NCBI GenBank assembly: GCA_035949255.1
Contig: DASZIL010000151.1
Coordinates: 23,182 to 87,181, forward strand
Direction of reading: 5' to 3'
Origin: GAS188 sp035949255
GTDB taxonomy: Bacteria; Pseudomonadota; Alphaproteobacteria; Rhizobiales; Beijerinckiaceae
Length of the DNA: 64,000 nucleotides
Shown here: positions 36,597 through 44,679 of the stretch, in pieces
Layout of the letters: each line of letters opens with the position of its first letter
How positions within the stretch are numbered: position 1 is the stretch's first letter
Notes under the pieces: model-generated
The model's input: the letters and a program-made list of their open reading frames with translations, nothing else
What the model was told of the DNA's origin: nothing
Database searches by the model: none
Program-made: the position numbers and the translations under genes

Positions 36597-37166
36597 TTAG
36601 AATCGCCAAGCCGGCGCCGTTAAACTTTTGTGCCCCGTATGGCCGTCCGGCCATCGAGCCTGGCGCGGTCCACCATTCGGATAACAGCACTGTTCACGGG
36701 CAAATATGTGCGCTCGCGGGTTGGTGGCGATGGAATTGGCCATCTTCGAGCCGATTTGCTCTGCGCTCGCGCCGCCGGCAAGTGCTCCGGTCGCGCCGGA
36801 GCGACGAGCATCCATAAGCATGCGCGTGTCGCCTGGAAAGATTCTGGCACGGACAGCCCGAAAATCGTCTCCCAGCGTGTCCTTGGAATACGCGGCGCGC
36901 GAGCGGTTACGGAACAGCGGGGATCCGCAAATCGTTTCGGGGGTGTTCTTAAGATAGTTGTCCATCAGTCGGCGTGTCCTGGCGCTTAATGTCCCAATTG
37001 CAGTCTTGCCGGTCTTCGCCCTCGGTATTCTGAAACCATCGGAACATATATGCTCCCTGGCCAGTCGGTGGGCGTCCACGGGGCTGAATCCGGTATCCCA
37101 AGCGATTGCGATCACGACGGCAAGGCCGTGATAGCCCAATCGCCGTGCGGCCTTGATGAGCCGCAC
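36597..37166 (-). pseudogene. tyrosine recombinase (phage integrase) remnant, frameshifted
   Basis: The C-terminal catalytic half of an integrase is readable on the minus strand: RLGYHGLAVVIAIAWDTGFSPVD, AKTGKTAIGTLS, YSKDTLGDDFRAVR and FPGDTRMLMDARRSGA. Near 36715 the reading shifts by one base: the expected ending continues in another frame as RTYLPVN then VIRMVDRARLDGR. The N-terminal domain is absent. It lies 38 bases after tRNA-Asp and reads towards it, the usual position for an integrase that used the tRNA as attachment site. Confidence 0.8.
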
Positions 37167-37300
37167 GATCTTAGGCCTGTGACGGCTTAGCGAGTGGCAG
37201 GGGCTTTCGAACCGGACTTACACTTGCTCCCCGTTGCTGTATAGCCGAATAACTGTATTTTGATTGTCCCAGTCGTAAAATTTTTACGCGGGGGGTTAGG

Positions 37301-37420
37301 AGTCCCGCCGCAACCCCACCCCACCCAGCGAACATAGAGGATGGGGCCTGCCTGGTTTGGATTTGCTTAGGGTGGGGCGGGGGTGCGCTATTGGGGTGAA
37401 TGTTGGAAATGGACGGATAA
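37301..37420. repeat. diverged repeat block A, copy 1
   Basis: This C-rich then G-rich stretch (AGTCCCGC.., ACCCCACCCAGC, then TTGCTTAGGG, TTGGGGTGAATGTTGG) recurs in the same order at 39219-39335. The copies are diverged, and the function is unknown. It occupies part of the 459-base gap between the integrase remnant and the next gene. Confidence 0.65.
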
Positions 37421-37483
37421 GAGCTGCCGATGGTCTGGCAATCTATCAGTGTCTTACCGCAAAGTTAGACGGAGGAGCCCTCC

Positions 37484-37527
37484 GCAACTGCAACGACATG
37501 CGCTCGCGCCTGCCGCACGATTTCAGC
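37484..37527 (-). repeat. diverged repeat block B, copy 1 (coding-like)
   Basis: On the minus strand this reads AEIVRQARAHVVAVA and closely matches 39155-39112, which reads AEIVREARARVIAVD. It appears to be a short fragment of an unrecognised gene, duplicated on both sides of the TupA-like gene. Confidence 0.6.
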
Positions 37528-37625
37528 CACCCATGCAACATCACATCCTGACTAGGCTTCCTCCCTAATGCGCAAACGGCCGCTGGCGGATTCAGAAGGA
37601 ACATTAGCTAGACTTGGTTTGACCT

Positions 37626-38612
37626 TCACAGAAAAAGCCCGCCTTCGAGTGAGGCGGGGCAGTCAAGGCGCTTGCGCTCGACACCTAATTCTTCCAACCG
37701 GCAAATCTCTCGCCGCTTTGTCAACATAGTCCAGAGGACTCGGATTGGCTTGGGCCGAAGATCCCAGTAGGAGCCCAGCAGGTAATCGGCCGAATCCGGC
37801 TGAAAGGGATGATGCCCAGAGAATGGGTAAAGCGCTATCTCTCCGACGTAAATTTGGTCATCGCATTCGTACATATCCACCCTAACATGATCGAGCCCGG
37901 CGGCCAGGCGCTCTGCAATCCGGATCATTTCGTCGAAGTGACGCGGAGGATTGACGGGCTTAGGCGGTGGATGAACAGCCTTCCAGGGAAGCTGCGTCCA
38001 ATCCAACGTATGATACGAAACCATAGGCATTCGATTCTTGCCAGACATGGTCACGCTTCGAATCACCTTTACGACTCCATGAAAGACGAAGAATTTGCGC
38101 TCGATCGGTGGCAAGCCATTTTTTTGCGACAAGAGTTGCTCCGCCATCAACCGGCGTGGGACATTGACATACCCAATTTCATTAGTTGTTGATCCGTGGC
38201 ACGCCTCGAGCCAGGCACGCGCAGTTTGCCGGATGGCTTGCTGATTCTGTGCGGCTCTATCCTCGACAATGATGGTGTGGGCAGTGCTATGTGTGCTCTT
38301 GACAATATAGGGAGGAATAAGTGCCTCGAACGGTATGTCGTCAGGAGTATTACCTGTCCAAAGCAAGGGCACGAGATATTGCGGCCCAACCCGCTCGCTG
38401 ACGAAGTCACGCACTGCCAGCTTGTCGCAGAGAACAACATAGAGTGGGTTGAGGTCAAAAAGTTTTCGCCATTGGATTTTCTCAGTGTAACGTACCGGAA
38501 AGATTAGCGACGGGTAGAACCCGTGTGCCGCGTGGTAGGCGCCGCAAATTCGTCGGATGGCGCGCACCCAATCCCATATCCTTGGAAAGAGAACCGAGCA
38601 CGGCTTTGCCAC
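37626..38612 (-). CDS. TupA-like ATP-grasp protein (polysaccharide/teichuronopeptide type)
   Basis: Protein of 328 residues from GTG 38612, which has TGAGGA upstream (an open frame continues to 38810). It matches the TupA-like ATP-grasp pattern: FPRIWDWVRAIRRICG, RYTEKIQWRKLFD, VLCDKLAVRDFV, VGPQYLVPLLW, PPYIVKSTHS, VRVDMYECDDQIYVGEI and YPFSGHHPFQPDSADYLLG. The family is found in capsule and cell-surface glycan clusters, and is thought to ligate amino acids to sugars. No other glycan genes are adjacent; it lies isolated inside the tRNA-Asp island. Confidence 0.78.
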   Translation of the reverse strand: MAKPCSVLFPRIWDWVRAIRRICGAYHAAHGFYPSLIFPVRYTEKIQWRKLFDLNPLYVVLCDKLAVRDFVSERVGPQYLVPLLWTGNTPDDIPFEALIPPYIVKSTHSTAHTIIVEDRAAQNQQAIRQTARAWLEACHGSTTNEIGYVNVPRRLMAEQLLSQKNGLPPIERKFFVFHGVVKVIRSVTMSGKNRMPMVSYHTLDWTQLPWKAVHPPPKPVNPPRHFDEMIRIAERLAAGLDHVRVDMYECDDQIYVGEIALYPFSGHHPFQPDSADYLLGSYWDLRPKPIRVLWTMLTKRREICRLEELGVERKRLDCPASLEGGLFL

Positions 38613-39005
38613 CGCGATCCTCAGGAAGGATCCGAGAACTACAATAAATGTACGGTGAGATTCCGTCTGTCTGAGGTCGAACCGGCCGACGGCAAGGAGC
38701 CGAGAGGAGGCCCGAGCGCCCGTGACAACCGATGAAGTCGAGCTGTGGCCGGCGAATGGAGAGGGGCGGACCGCGCGATCACGGTTTGAACGTCTCCCGC
38801 CACGCAACATCTACGCACCTACACTTGATTGTTTTTTATTGCCCGCCCCAGGTTCAAACCTCGCCGACGTGCAAGACAAACTATTCGTCGCCCAACGAGA
38901 ATTGCATTGGCTAGTTACCAAAACGTTGTGAGCTGGACTTGCCAATATTGCTGAATTCAATTCAAATCGATATTGACAAGCCGTTTTTATTAAGAAGGTT
39001 AATAT

Positions 39006-39170
39006 TCATGCGATCTCGCCTCGGTCTTTCTCCTTGCGAAACGCCACGGGCTCAGTAGTTCCAGGGTGCTCTATCGCCTGCGGCGCCTCATGGTCGATGA
39101 TGGGCTTGGCATCAACTGCAATGACACGCGCTCTCGCCTCCCGCACAATTTCAGCTAGTCCAGGCCCCTA
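39006..39170 (-). pseudogene. C-terminal fragment of an unrecognised gene
   Basis: An open minus-strand frame without a start reads GLAEIVREARARVIAVD, continues through KPIIDHEAPQAIEHPG and VAFRKEKDRGEIA and stops at 39006. The upstream side is blocked by an in-frame TAG. The first part (39112-39155) is repeat block B, also present at 37484-37527. The parent gene is not recognised. Confidence 0.5.
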
Positions 39171-39218
39171 GCTCAGCCTGTAGCTTCGCATCCTGGCTTG
39201 GCTTACCCCACCCACGAT

Positions 39219-39335
39219 CAGTCCCGCTGCGACCCACCCCACCCAGCAAACATGGGTGGGGGTGGGAGTGCGATTTTGGTATTGCTTAGGGGTGGGCGGG
39301 GGTTGCTGTTGGGGCGAACGTTGGGATGGACCGCA
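39219..39335. repeat. diverged repeat block A, copy 2
   Basis: This is the second copy of the C-rich/G-rich block found at 37301-37420, with AGTCCCGC, CACCCCACCCAGC, ATTGCTTAGGGG and TTGGGGCGAACGTTGG in the same order. It lies in a long region (38613-39638) without an intact gene. Confidence 0.65.
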
Positions 39336-39638
39336 CACAACCCGCGCGGAGGCCTGTCACGATGTGAGTGAGTTACCGCCAAGGCCACACTGTTTTGATT
39401 CCAAGGCAGGTGATGCGAAAACCAGCCTTTCCGCTCTCGCTTTCGACGTTTTTCTCTTGTTCGCCTTGCCGACGCATGGACAAGCGCTCTTCGGATGACC
39501 CAGGAACCATTTACGCCGGCCGGACTACCTAAGAAGTATAGCCGGCGAGTTTGAGCCTTCTCCAGGGCGCGCCCCGCGCAATATAACCGAAATAACCGCG
39601 ATGCCGGAGGCTATTGACGCCAAGCTTCGGAGTTCAAC

Positions 39639-41072
39639 ATGCGCGTGTGGCCGATGCTTAGAGGCTTGATCGGCGCGATCACGGTATTTACCTGGGGCTT
39701 GCTCGCGATAGGCCCAAGTCACAAGGTGAAGGATGGTGCCGTTGGCGACCTTCACCATGATATTCTCAGCGCCTCGCAACCCCTTTCGCGAAAAACTCTC
39801 TCGAAACTCGCCGATGCCAGTGACTCACGTATTGGGGAGGGGCGGGCGTCGCGCGACTCGAGCCAGCTCGGCTCGGCGCCGGGGCAAGCTCTCAGGAACG
39901 ATCGTGACGCGACGGCCTTACCCGGAACTTCGCAAGACTTGAGCGGCGGCCCTCAGACGAGCGGCAAGGCCGAGCTTGAAAATTCCAGGCCGGAGCGCGC
40001 CGACACCTTAAACCCGCCCGAGACGGCAAACCGGGACGCCTCCCGGAGTCTCGCAGCCTCTTCGAACCCCGCTCCCGGGGCCGAGATGGCTGGCATTCCA
40101 CCTTTTGCTCCGCGAGTGACCGTAGATTTAGCAAGCCGCCCGGAAGATGGGCGGGCGGACGAAGGCGTTGCACGCAAGTCCTTGTCGGCCTCCGACGATG
40201 CAGCACAATCGCCGGCGCCAGCCTCTCCTAGCCCGGATTCCACAGCACGCGACACAGCTTCGTCCGATGCAAAATCCGTGAACGAAGTCCCGACCATTGC
40301 GTCCTTGCTCCCGGAAGCGCCAACGGATTCGCCGCGCGCCCCGCAAGATTTTGGGGAGCACGAGACTGACAGCTCCGGACCCTTGGCTGACGCATCACGA
40401 CCGGCGAAGTTACCAACCCCTTTGCCGACAATTCCCGACTATGGGGACAGAGTTTCGTCCGATGCCACGCACGGCAGTGAAGCTTTGCCAATCGCGCCCT
40501 TGCTCTCCGAACTGCCGATCCCCCCGCCCGTCGCTGCGGCGAAGCCGCAACAGCAATTAACGGGCGGATCCCGGCGTCCCGGCGCGGCTGAGGCCGATGT
40601 GGAAAAATCACTCCAGCCGGCGTCGTCGATGAGGGCTCCGTTCTCATCCGAGGATGGTCAATCAGAGCCGAAAGTTCGGACGACCGTTGCCGGACCGCAT
40701 TCGAAATCGGCTGTGGGTCGAGCGCACGCTGCGGACCCCAAACGAAGCCCAGCAATCGGTTTTGCTCCTCATTCGACGAGAGAGAAGGTGACGGGGACGA
40801 GGTTGGATGGGCGGGACCACGCGCCAAAGATTGTTGCCAGCAAGCGCATGACAGCGAGGACTGGCGAAAGCGGGCGCTCTGGTCGTGCGCCGACCTTCGT
40901 GGACGAGAAGAACCGCCCTTTGTCCTCAATACGTACGGCGGTGAGTGAAAGCGAGGCGCAGGGGGTGCAATGGCGGCTCTCGCTCAGGCGCCGATGCCCA
41001 TCGATCATCGCGAGCTCCGACGAATATGACGACGATCTCGTTCGGCTATGTCGGCTTTCGGCGGGGCTTTGA
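39639..41072 (+). CDS. Ser/Pro/Ala-rich disordered protein with conserved C-terminal tail
   Basis: Protein of 477 residues not matching a family I know. An N-terminal signal or anchor (LRGLIGAITVFTWGLLAIG) is followed by a long low-complexity region rich in Ser, Pro, Ala and Asp. That region holds a weak internal repeat: PTIASLLPEAPTDSP near 223 and PIAPLLSELPIPPP near 290, each preceded by SSDA. The last 36 residues (GVQWRLSLRRRCPSI, then EYDDDLVRLCRL) are nearly the same as the tail of the next protein. ATG 39639 has CGGAG upstream. It is likely exported; function unknown. It precedes the glycine-rich gene and tamAB on the same strand. Confidence 0.75.
   Translation: MRVWPMLRGLIGAITVFTWGLLAIGPSHKVKDGAVGDLHHDILSASQPLSRKTLSKLADASDSRIGEGRASRDSSQLGSAPGQALRNDRDATALPGTSQDLSGGPQTSGKAELENSRPERADTLNPPETANRDASRSLAASSNPAPGAEMAGIPPFAPRVTVDLASRPEDGRADEGVARKSLSASDDAAQSPAPASPSPDSTARDTASSDAKSVNEVPTIASLLPEAPTDSPRAPQDFGEHETDSSGPLADASRPAKLPTPLPTIPDYGDRVSSDATHGSEALPIAPLLSELPIPPPVAAAKPQQQLTGGSRRPGAAEADVEKSLQPASSMRAPFSSEDGQSEPKVRTTVAGPHSKSAVGRAHAADPKRSPAIGFAPHSTREKVTGTRLDGRDHAPKIVASKRMTARTGESGRSGRAPTFVDEKNRPLSSIRTAVSESEAQGVQWRLSLRRRCPSIIASSDEYDDDLVRLCRLSAGL
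40956..41069 (+). other. conserved C-terminal tail, copy in the Ser/Pro-rich protein
   Basis: The tail reads AQGVQWRLSLRRRCPSI, four to five variable residues, then EYDDDLVRLCRLSAGL. It shares 23 of 36 aligned positions with the tail at 41962-42078, including both cysteines (RCPS and RLC). The bodies of the two proteins are unrelated, so this part behaves as a separate unit. Confidence 0.8.
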
Positions 41073-41142
41073 TGAGTGTCAGCGCGTCAAGGCTGATTTG
41101 TCGCCCTTTTTGCAGGAGCTTTGCCGTTCAGGAGAATCTCAC

Positions 41143-42081
41143 ATGTCTTGCGTGAAGCCGATGAGAGGAGCGCGGCGCGGCGCGGCAAGCCTTGCGTTCA
41201 TTGCCGTACTGAGCCTCGGGAGCTACGCGCTTACCATAAGCGGCGGCGCCGGTGCGGGTCCAGGAGGAGCGGGAGCGAGCGGCGGCGCGGGTGTGGGAGC
41301 TGGAGGCGGCGGCGTCGGCGCGGGGGCTGGTGGTGGCGTCGGCGGGGTTGGCGCGGGCGCAGGCGTGGGTGTGGGGGCCGGGGGCGGCGGTGTCGGGGCA
41401 AGCGCGGGCGCAGGCGTGGGCGGGGCCGGCGCCGGTGGAGGTGTAGGAGTCGGGGCCGGGGGCGGCGGGGTCGGTGCAAGCGCGGGCGCCGGAGTTGGAG
41501 CCGGTGGCGTCGGTGCTGGTGCAGGTGTAGGCGCAGGAGTGGGCGGCGGCGGGATCGGCGCAAGCGGGGGCGCCGGGGTTGGAGCCGGTGGCGTCGGTGC
41601 TGGTGCAGGCGTAGGTGCAGGAGTGGGCGGCGGCGGGGTTGGCGCAAGCGCGGGCGCCGGGGTTGGAGCCGGCGGCGTCGGTGCTAGTGCGGGCGCAGGT
41701 GTTGGTGCAGGGGTCGGCGGCGGGGTTGGCGCCGGCGCAGGTGTTGGTGCAGGAGTGGGCGGCGGCGGGGTTGGCGCCGGCGCAGGCGTTGGTGCCGGGG
41801 TTGGCGGCGTCGGTGCCCACACGGGTCTTGCCGGGGTGATCGGGGCGATTATTAGTGCCGGCAAAGGCGGAGCCGGTCCAGAGACCGGGCCGGGAGGAAC
41901 TGCCGGCATCGGCGGCACCAACGGCATGTCGGCCGCTGTGATTGCGGCGGGTTTGGGCGGCGCTCAAGGGACACAATGGCGGTTGTTGCTCAAGCAACGC
42001 TGCCCATCGATCATGGCGCATCCCGCCGAATACGATGTGGATCTCTTTCGTCTGTGCCAGCTTGTGGCGCGGTTGCGTTGA
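41143..42081 (+). CDS. glycine-rich tandem-repeat protein with conserved C-terminal tail
   Basis: Protein of 312 residues. A basic start and hydrophobic segment (GAASLAFIAVLSLGSYALTIS) suggests export. Residues 35 to about 230 are almost only Gly, Ala, Val and a few Ser, with a 28-residue unit (GVGAGAGVGAGVGGGG followed by VGASAGAGVGAG) repeated and partly degenerate. A short non-repeat region follows, then the tail GTQWRLLLKQRCPSI...EYDVDLFRLCQL. ATG 41143 has CAGGAGA about eight bases upstream; a longer frame from 40945 overlaps the previous gene and is unlikely. Function unknown; an extracellular structural or adhesive role is inference. Confidence 0.75.
   Translation: MSCVKPMRGARRGAASLAFIAVLSLGSYALTISGGAGAGPGGAGASGGAGVGAGGGGVGAGAGGGVGGVGAGAGVGVGAGGGGVGASAGAGVGGAGAGGGVGVGAGGGGVGASAGAGVGAGGVGAGAGVGAGVGGGGIGASGGAGVGAGGVGAGAGVGAGVGGGGVGASAGAGVGAGGVGASAGAGVGAGVGGGVGAGAGVGAGVGGGGVGAGAGVGAGVGGVGAHTGLAGVIGAIISAGKGGAGPETGPGGTAGIGGTNGMSAAVIAAGLGGAQGTQWRLLLKQRCPSIMAHPAEYDVDLFRLCQLVARLR
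41230..41825 (+). repeat. in-gene tandem repeat encoding Gly/Ala/Val units
   Basis: About 600 bases of GGNGNNGGNGCN-type repeats inside the glycine-rich gene. The clearest unit is 84 bases (28 codons), seen twice in a row from about 41505 to 41675, with shorter degenerate copies on both sides. Such DNA can expand or contract by slippage, so lengths may differ between strains and assembly may be imperfect. Confidence 0.8.
41962..42078 (+). other. conserved C-terminal tail, copy in the glycine-rich protein
   Basis: The tail reads AQGTQWRLLLKQRCPSI, then EYDVDLFRLCQLVARLR after a short variable stretch. It matches the tail at 40956-41069 while everything before it differs, including a switch from glycine repeats to a compact two-cysteine segment. 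Confidence 0.8.
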
Positions 42082-42084
42082 CGC

Positions 42085-42441
42085 TTCAATGCTTAACGCT
42101 AGGAGGTTACCTATCGACACCGCGGCAAGAGCTAGCGCGATGATTATTGCAGCATTATTTGGCGCCAATAGACCATAACCGAAGAAAAGAGCGGCGGCCC
42201 AAAATGCGACGATCACGACGAGCTGCCAGGGCACCAAAGGACCTGCGATCTGCAGAGACAGCAACAGTCGCGACTGTTGCATAGCCGTAGCAAATTGCTG
42301 GGCCTTTGCTAGGGCATGCTTCTGCGCTTCCGATTTAGGCTGGAGTGACGCAAGAACGGCATTGGTGTCGTCCTTTTGCGCCAGCGGACGAGCAACCGTT
42401 GTGAACGCCCCCGGATCAACCTGTCGGTGATCGAAAATCAC
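42085..42441 (-). pseudogene. DUF4239 (bestrophin-like) gene remnant
   Basis: On the minus strand a frame beginning at GTG 42441 reads LAKAQQFATAMQQSRLLL, IPWQ-like VPWQLVVIVAFWAAALFFGYG and APNNAAIIIALALAAVSIG. This matches the C-terminal half of DUF4239 membrane proteins. The N-terminal half is missing, and there is no stop before the frame runs antisense into the glycine-rich gene, so the normal end has been lost. It is probably non-functional. Confidence 0.6.
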
Positions 42442-42597
42442 TCCTGTTCCCCTTCCCGACCCGTCAGATCAGGGCACCGCTGAAGATAGCGAGGCGCCAT
42501 TGCGGCCTTGAGCGGCGCCGGATACGGTTACCCCAAGGGGCACGGGTCATGCCGCACGCCCTGTGGCGAGCTGCGGCCGGCGAAAGATCGGGCCGTG

Positions 42598-44679
42598 GTG
42601 CGTGCGTCGGTGAGCCCAGTTTTGCAACGTCGCGGAGCCAGGCTCTACCGAGCGCTTGGCGGTCAGGTACGAGGGATCGCGACGCACGAGCGTCACAGGC
42701 GCCCCTGCGCGCGGCGCCCTGTAGGGGCCATGCTGGCGGTGATCGTGGGCGCTGGCGCGTTATGCCCGATCTCCGCAAAGGCCTTGGATCTGTCCTTTCT
42801 CGACCCTTTCGGCTTCTTCAGTTCCAAGGAGGAGCCGCCAAAGCCGAATGCGGCAAGCCTGCCCTACACCATCTCCTTCAAGTTAATCGGCGGCGAGCCT
42901 GGTAATGCGGGCGACGTGGAGCAGGCGCTCAAGGACGCCTCAAACCTTTACAAGCTGCGCAAGGACGCTCCTCCGGATGGTGATGTGTTGGCACGCCGTG
43001 CGGCGTCCGACCTTGCCCCGCTCCTCGATGCACTCTGGGCCGAGGGCTATTACAACGCCGTCTTGCGCATCCGCATCGGCGATGCCGTGATTAATGTGGC
43101 GCAAGAGCCCACTCCCGGTCTCATCAAGGCCGCGGAAGCGTGGCGCAACCGTGCCCTCGTGCCGGTTGAGGTGGAGGCCGAACTGGGCCCGCTTTTTCGT
43201 TTGCGAGATGTGACGCTGTCGCAGGCCGCGCAAACTGTGCCGGTGCCGCAGCGGATCATCGGGCTCAAACCCGGCGCTCCGGCGCGCGCCGCCGATATCC
43301 GTGCGGCGCAGGCGCGCGTCATCGATTTCTACAGGACGCAATCCCATCCGCTGGCGAGCTCGCTCAAGCTCGCCGCCACTGTCGATCACGCGAAGGAGGT
43401 CATGGACGTCGTCATCGGCGCCGATCCCGGGCCACGCGCCGGCTTCGGCGAGGTGACGGTAACGGGCACGACCAATGTGCCCGAGGAGGTCGTGCGATCA
43501 TATATTTATATCGAGCCCGGCGAACCCTATTCGCCGGAGAAGATCGCGGTAGTCCGCCGCTCGCTCGCCGGCATTCCAGCGATAGGGGGGGTGCGCATCC
43601 GCGAGGCAACCACTCTCGACGCGCAGGGCAATCTGCCGATCATCGTCGATGTCAGTGAGAGGCCGAACCAACTGCTCGGGGTCAATCTTCGCTTTTCCAG
43701 CATCGACGGCCCGGACATTCATCCCTATTTTGAGATCCGTAACCTCTTCGGCGGGGCTGAGCGGCTGCGCATCGACGCGGACGGTTACCTCGCGCCGCGC
43801 ATCGACGGGGGCTCCAGCGGCATCGAGCCGCGCGATTTTGCTGGCCGCATCGCCATGAGTTTCCTCAAGCCCGCACTCAATGGCAGCCGCTTCGATTTCC
43901 TCTTCGACGCGCTCGCCGAACGTCAGCGCGTCGGCACGATCCGCTTCGGCGGCTACACGGTGCGCGACGCCTCGGCCACCGCGTCCTTGCGCTACCGCTT
44001 TTCGGAATTCCTGTCGGTGCAGGCAGGCGTCACCGGAGGCTGGGCTCAGTCGAGCGACGTGCTCGGTGAGGCAACCGCGACCTTGATCGGCCTGCCTGTG
44101 AGCGTGAAATACGACACGACCGACAACCTCCTCGACCCGACGCGCGGCGTGCGCATCTCGGCCCAGCTTACCCCCTATCCGACCTTCCTCGGCTCGACCG
44201 TGGGCTTCGTCGATGTCCGAGGCCAAGCCTCGACTTATTACGCCCTTGATGAAGATGCCAATTACGTGCTCGCCGGGCGAATCGCGGCAGGCGCGCTGAT
44301 CGGCGGAGCCTTGCAGGACATCCCCTCGAATTACCGCTTCTATGCGGGCGGAGGCGGCTCGGTGCGCGGCTTCCGCTATCGCACGCTGTCTCCCATGCTC
44401 AACGGCAAGCTCACCGGCGGGCGCACCCTCCTTGAGGGCTCGCTCGAAGCGCGGATCAAAATCACGCAGACTATTGAGCTCGTGCCTTTCGTCGATGCGG
44501 GCGGCGCCTTCGCCACGAGCCCGCCCAATCTCACGCAGCGAACCGGAATTGGAGCAGGCCTCGGTTTGCGTTATCTCACGGCGATCGGGCCGATCCGGCT
44601 CGATCTCGCGACGCCGGTCAATGCCCGCAAGGGCGACAAGCCGGTCGTGCTTTATCTTAGTATTGGGCAGGCTTTCTGA
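42598..44679 (+). CDS. tamA: TamA-type outer membrane assembly protein (Omp85 superfamily)
   Basis: Outer membrane part of the translocation and assembly module, about 690 residues. A signal-like segment MLAVIVGAGALCPISAKA precedes POTRA-like domains (PYTISFKLIGG; LFRLRDVTLS; GFGEVTVTGTTNVPEEVVRSYI) and a C-terminal 16-strand barrel with the L6 signature GGGGSVRGFRYRTLSP. The start is uncertain: GTG 42598 gives a long basic n-region; ATG 42730 leaves no positive charges; TTG 42508 is also open. Its TGA overlaps the ATG of tamB. It lies inside the tRNA-Asp-bounded segment, directly after the two tail-sharing proteins. Confidence 0.87.
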   Translation: MRASVSPVLQRRGARLYRALGGQVRGIATHERHRRPCARRPVGAMLAVIVGAGALCPISAKALDLSFLDPFGFFSSKEEPPKPNAASLPYTISFKLIGGEPGNAGDVEQALKDASNLYKLRKDAPPDGDVLARRAASDLAPLLDALWAEGYYNAVLRIRIGDAVINVAQEPTPGLIKAAEAWRNRALVPVEVEAELGPLFRLRDVTLSQAAQTVPVPQRIIGLKPGAPARAADIRAAQARVIDFYRTQSHPLASSLKLAATVDHAKEVMDVVIGADPGPRAGFGEVTVTGTTNVPEEVVRSYIYIEPGEPYSPEKIAVVRRSLAGIPAIGGVRIREATTLDAQGNLPIIVDVSERPNQLLGVNLRFSSIDGPDIHPYFEIRNLFGGAERLRIDADGYLAPRIDGGSSGIEPRDFAGRIAMSFLKPALNGSRFDFLFDALAERQRVGTIRFGGYTVRDASATASLRYRFSEFLSVQAGVTGGWAQSSDVLGEATATLIGLPVSVKYDTTDNLLDPTRGVRISAQLTPYPTFLGSTVGFVDVRGQASTYYALDEDANYVLAGRIAAGALIGGALQDIPSNYRFYAGGGGSVRGFRYRTLSPMLNGKLTGGRTLLEGSLEARIKITQTIELVPFVDAGGAFATSPPNLTQRTGIGAGLGLRYLTAIGPIRLDLATPVNARKGDKPVVLYLSIGQAF

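Noticed and set aside
41230..41825. Possible CRISPR-like array or satellite
   Set aside because: The periodicity is in-frame codon repetition of Gly/Ala/Val without spacers; it is a coding repeat.
41223..41927. Pro/Ala/Thr-rich minus-strand frames opposite the glycine-repeat gene
   Set aside because: They are repeat shadows. The plus frame has a signal segment, a ribosome site and the tail shared with its neighbour.
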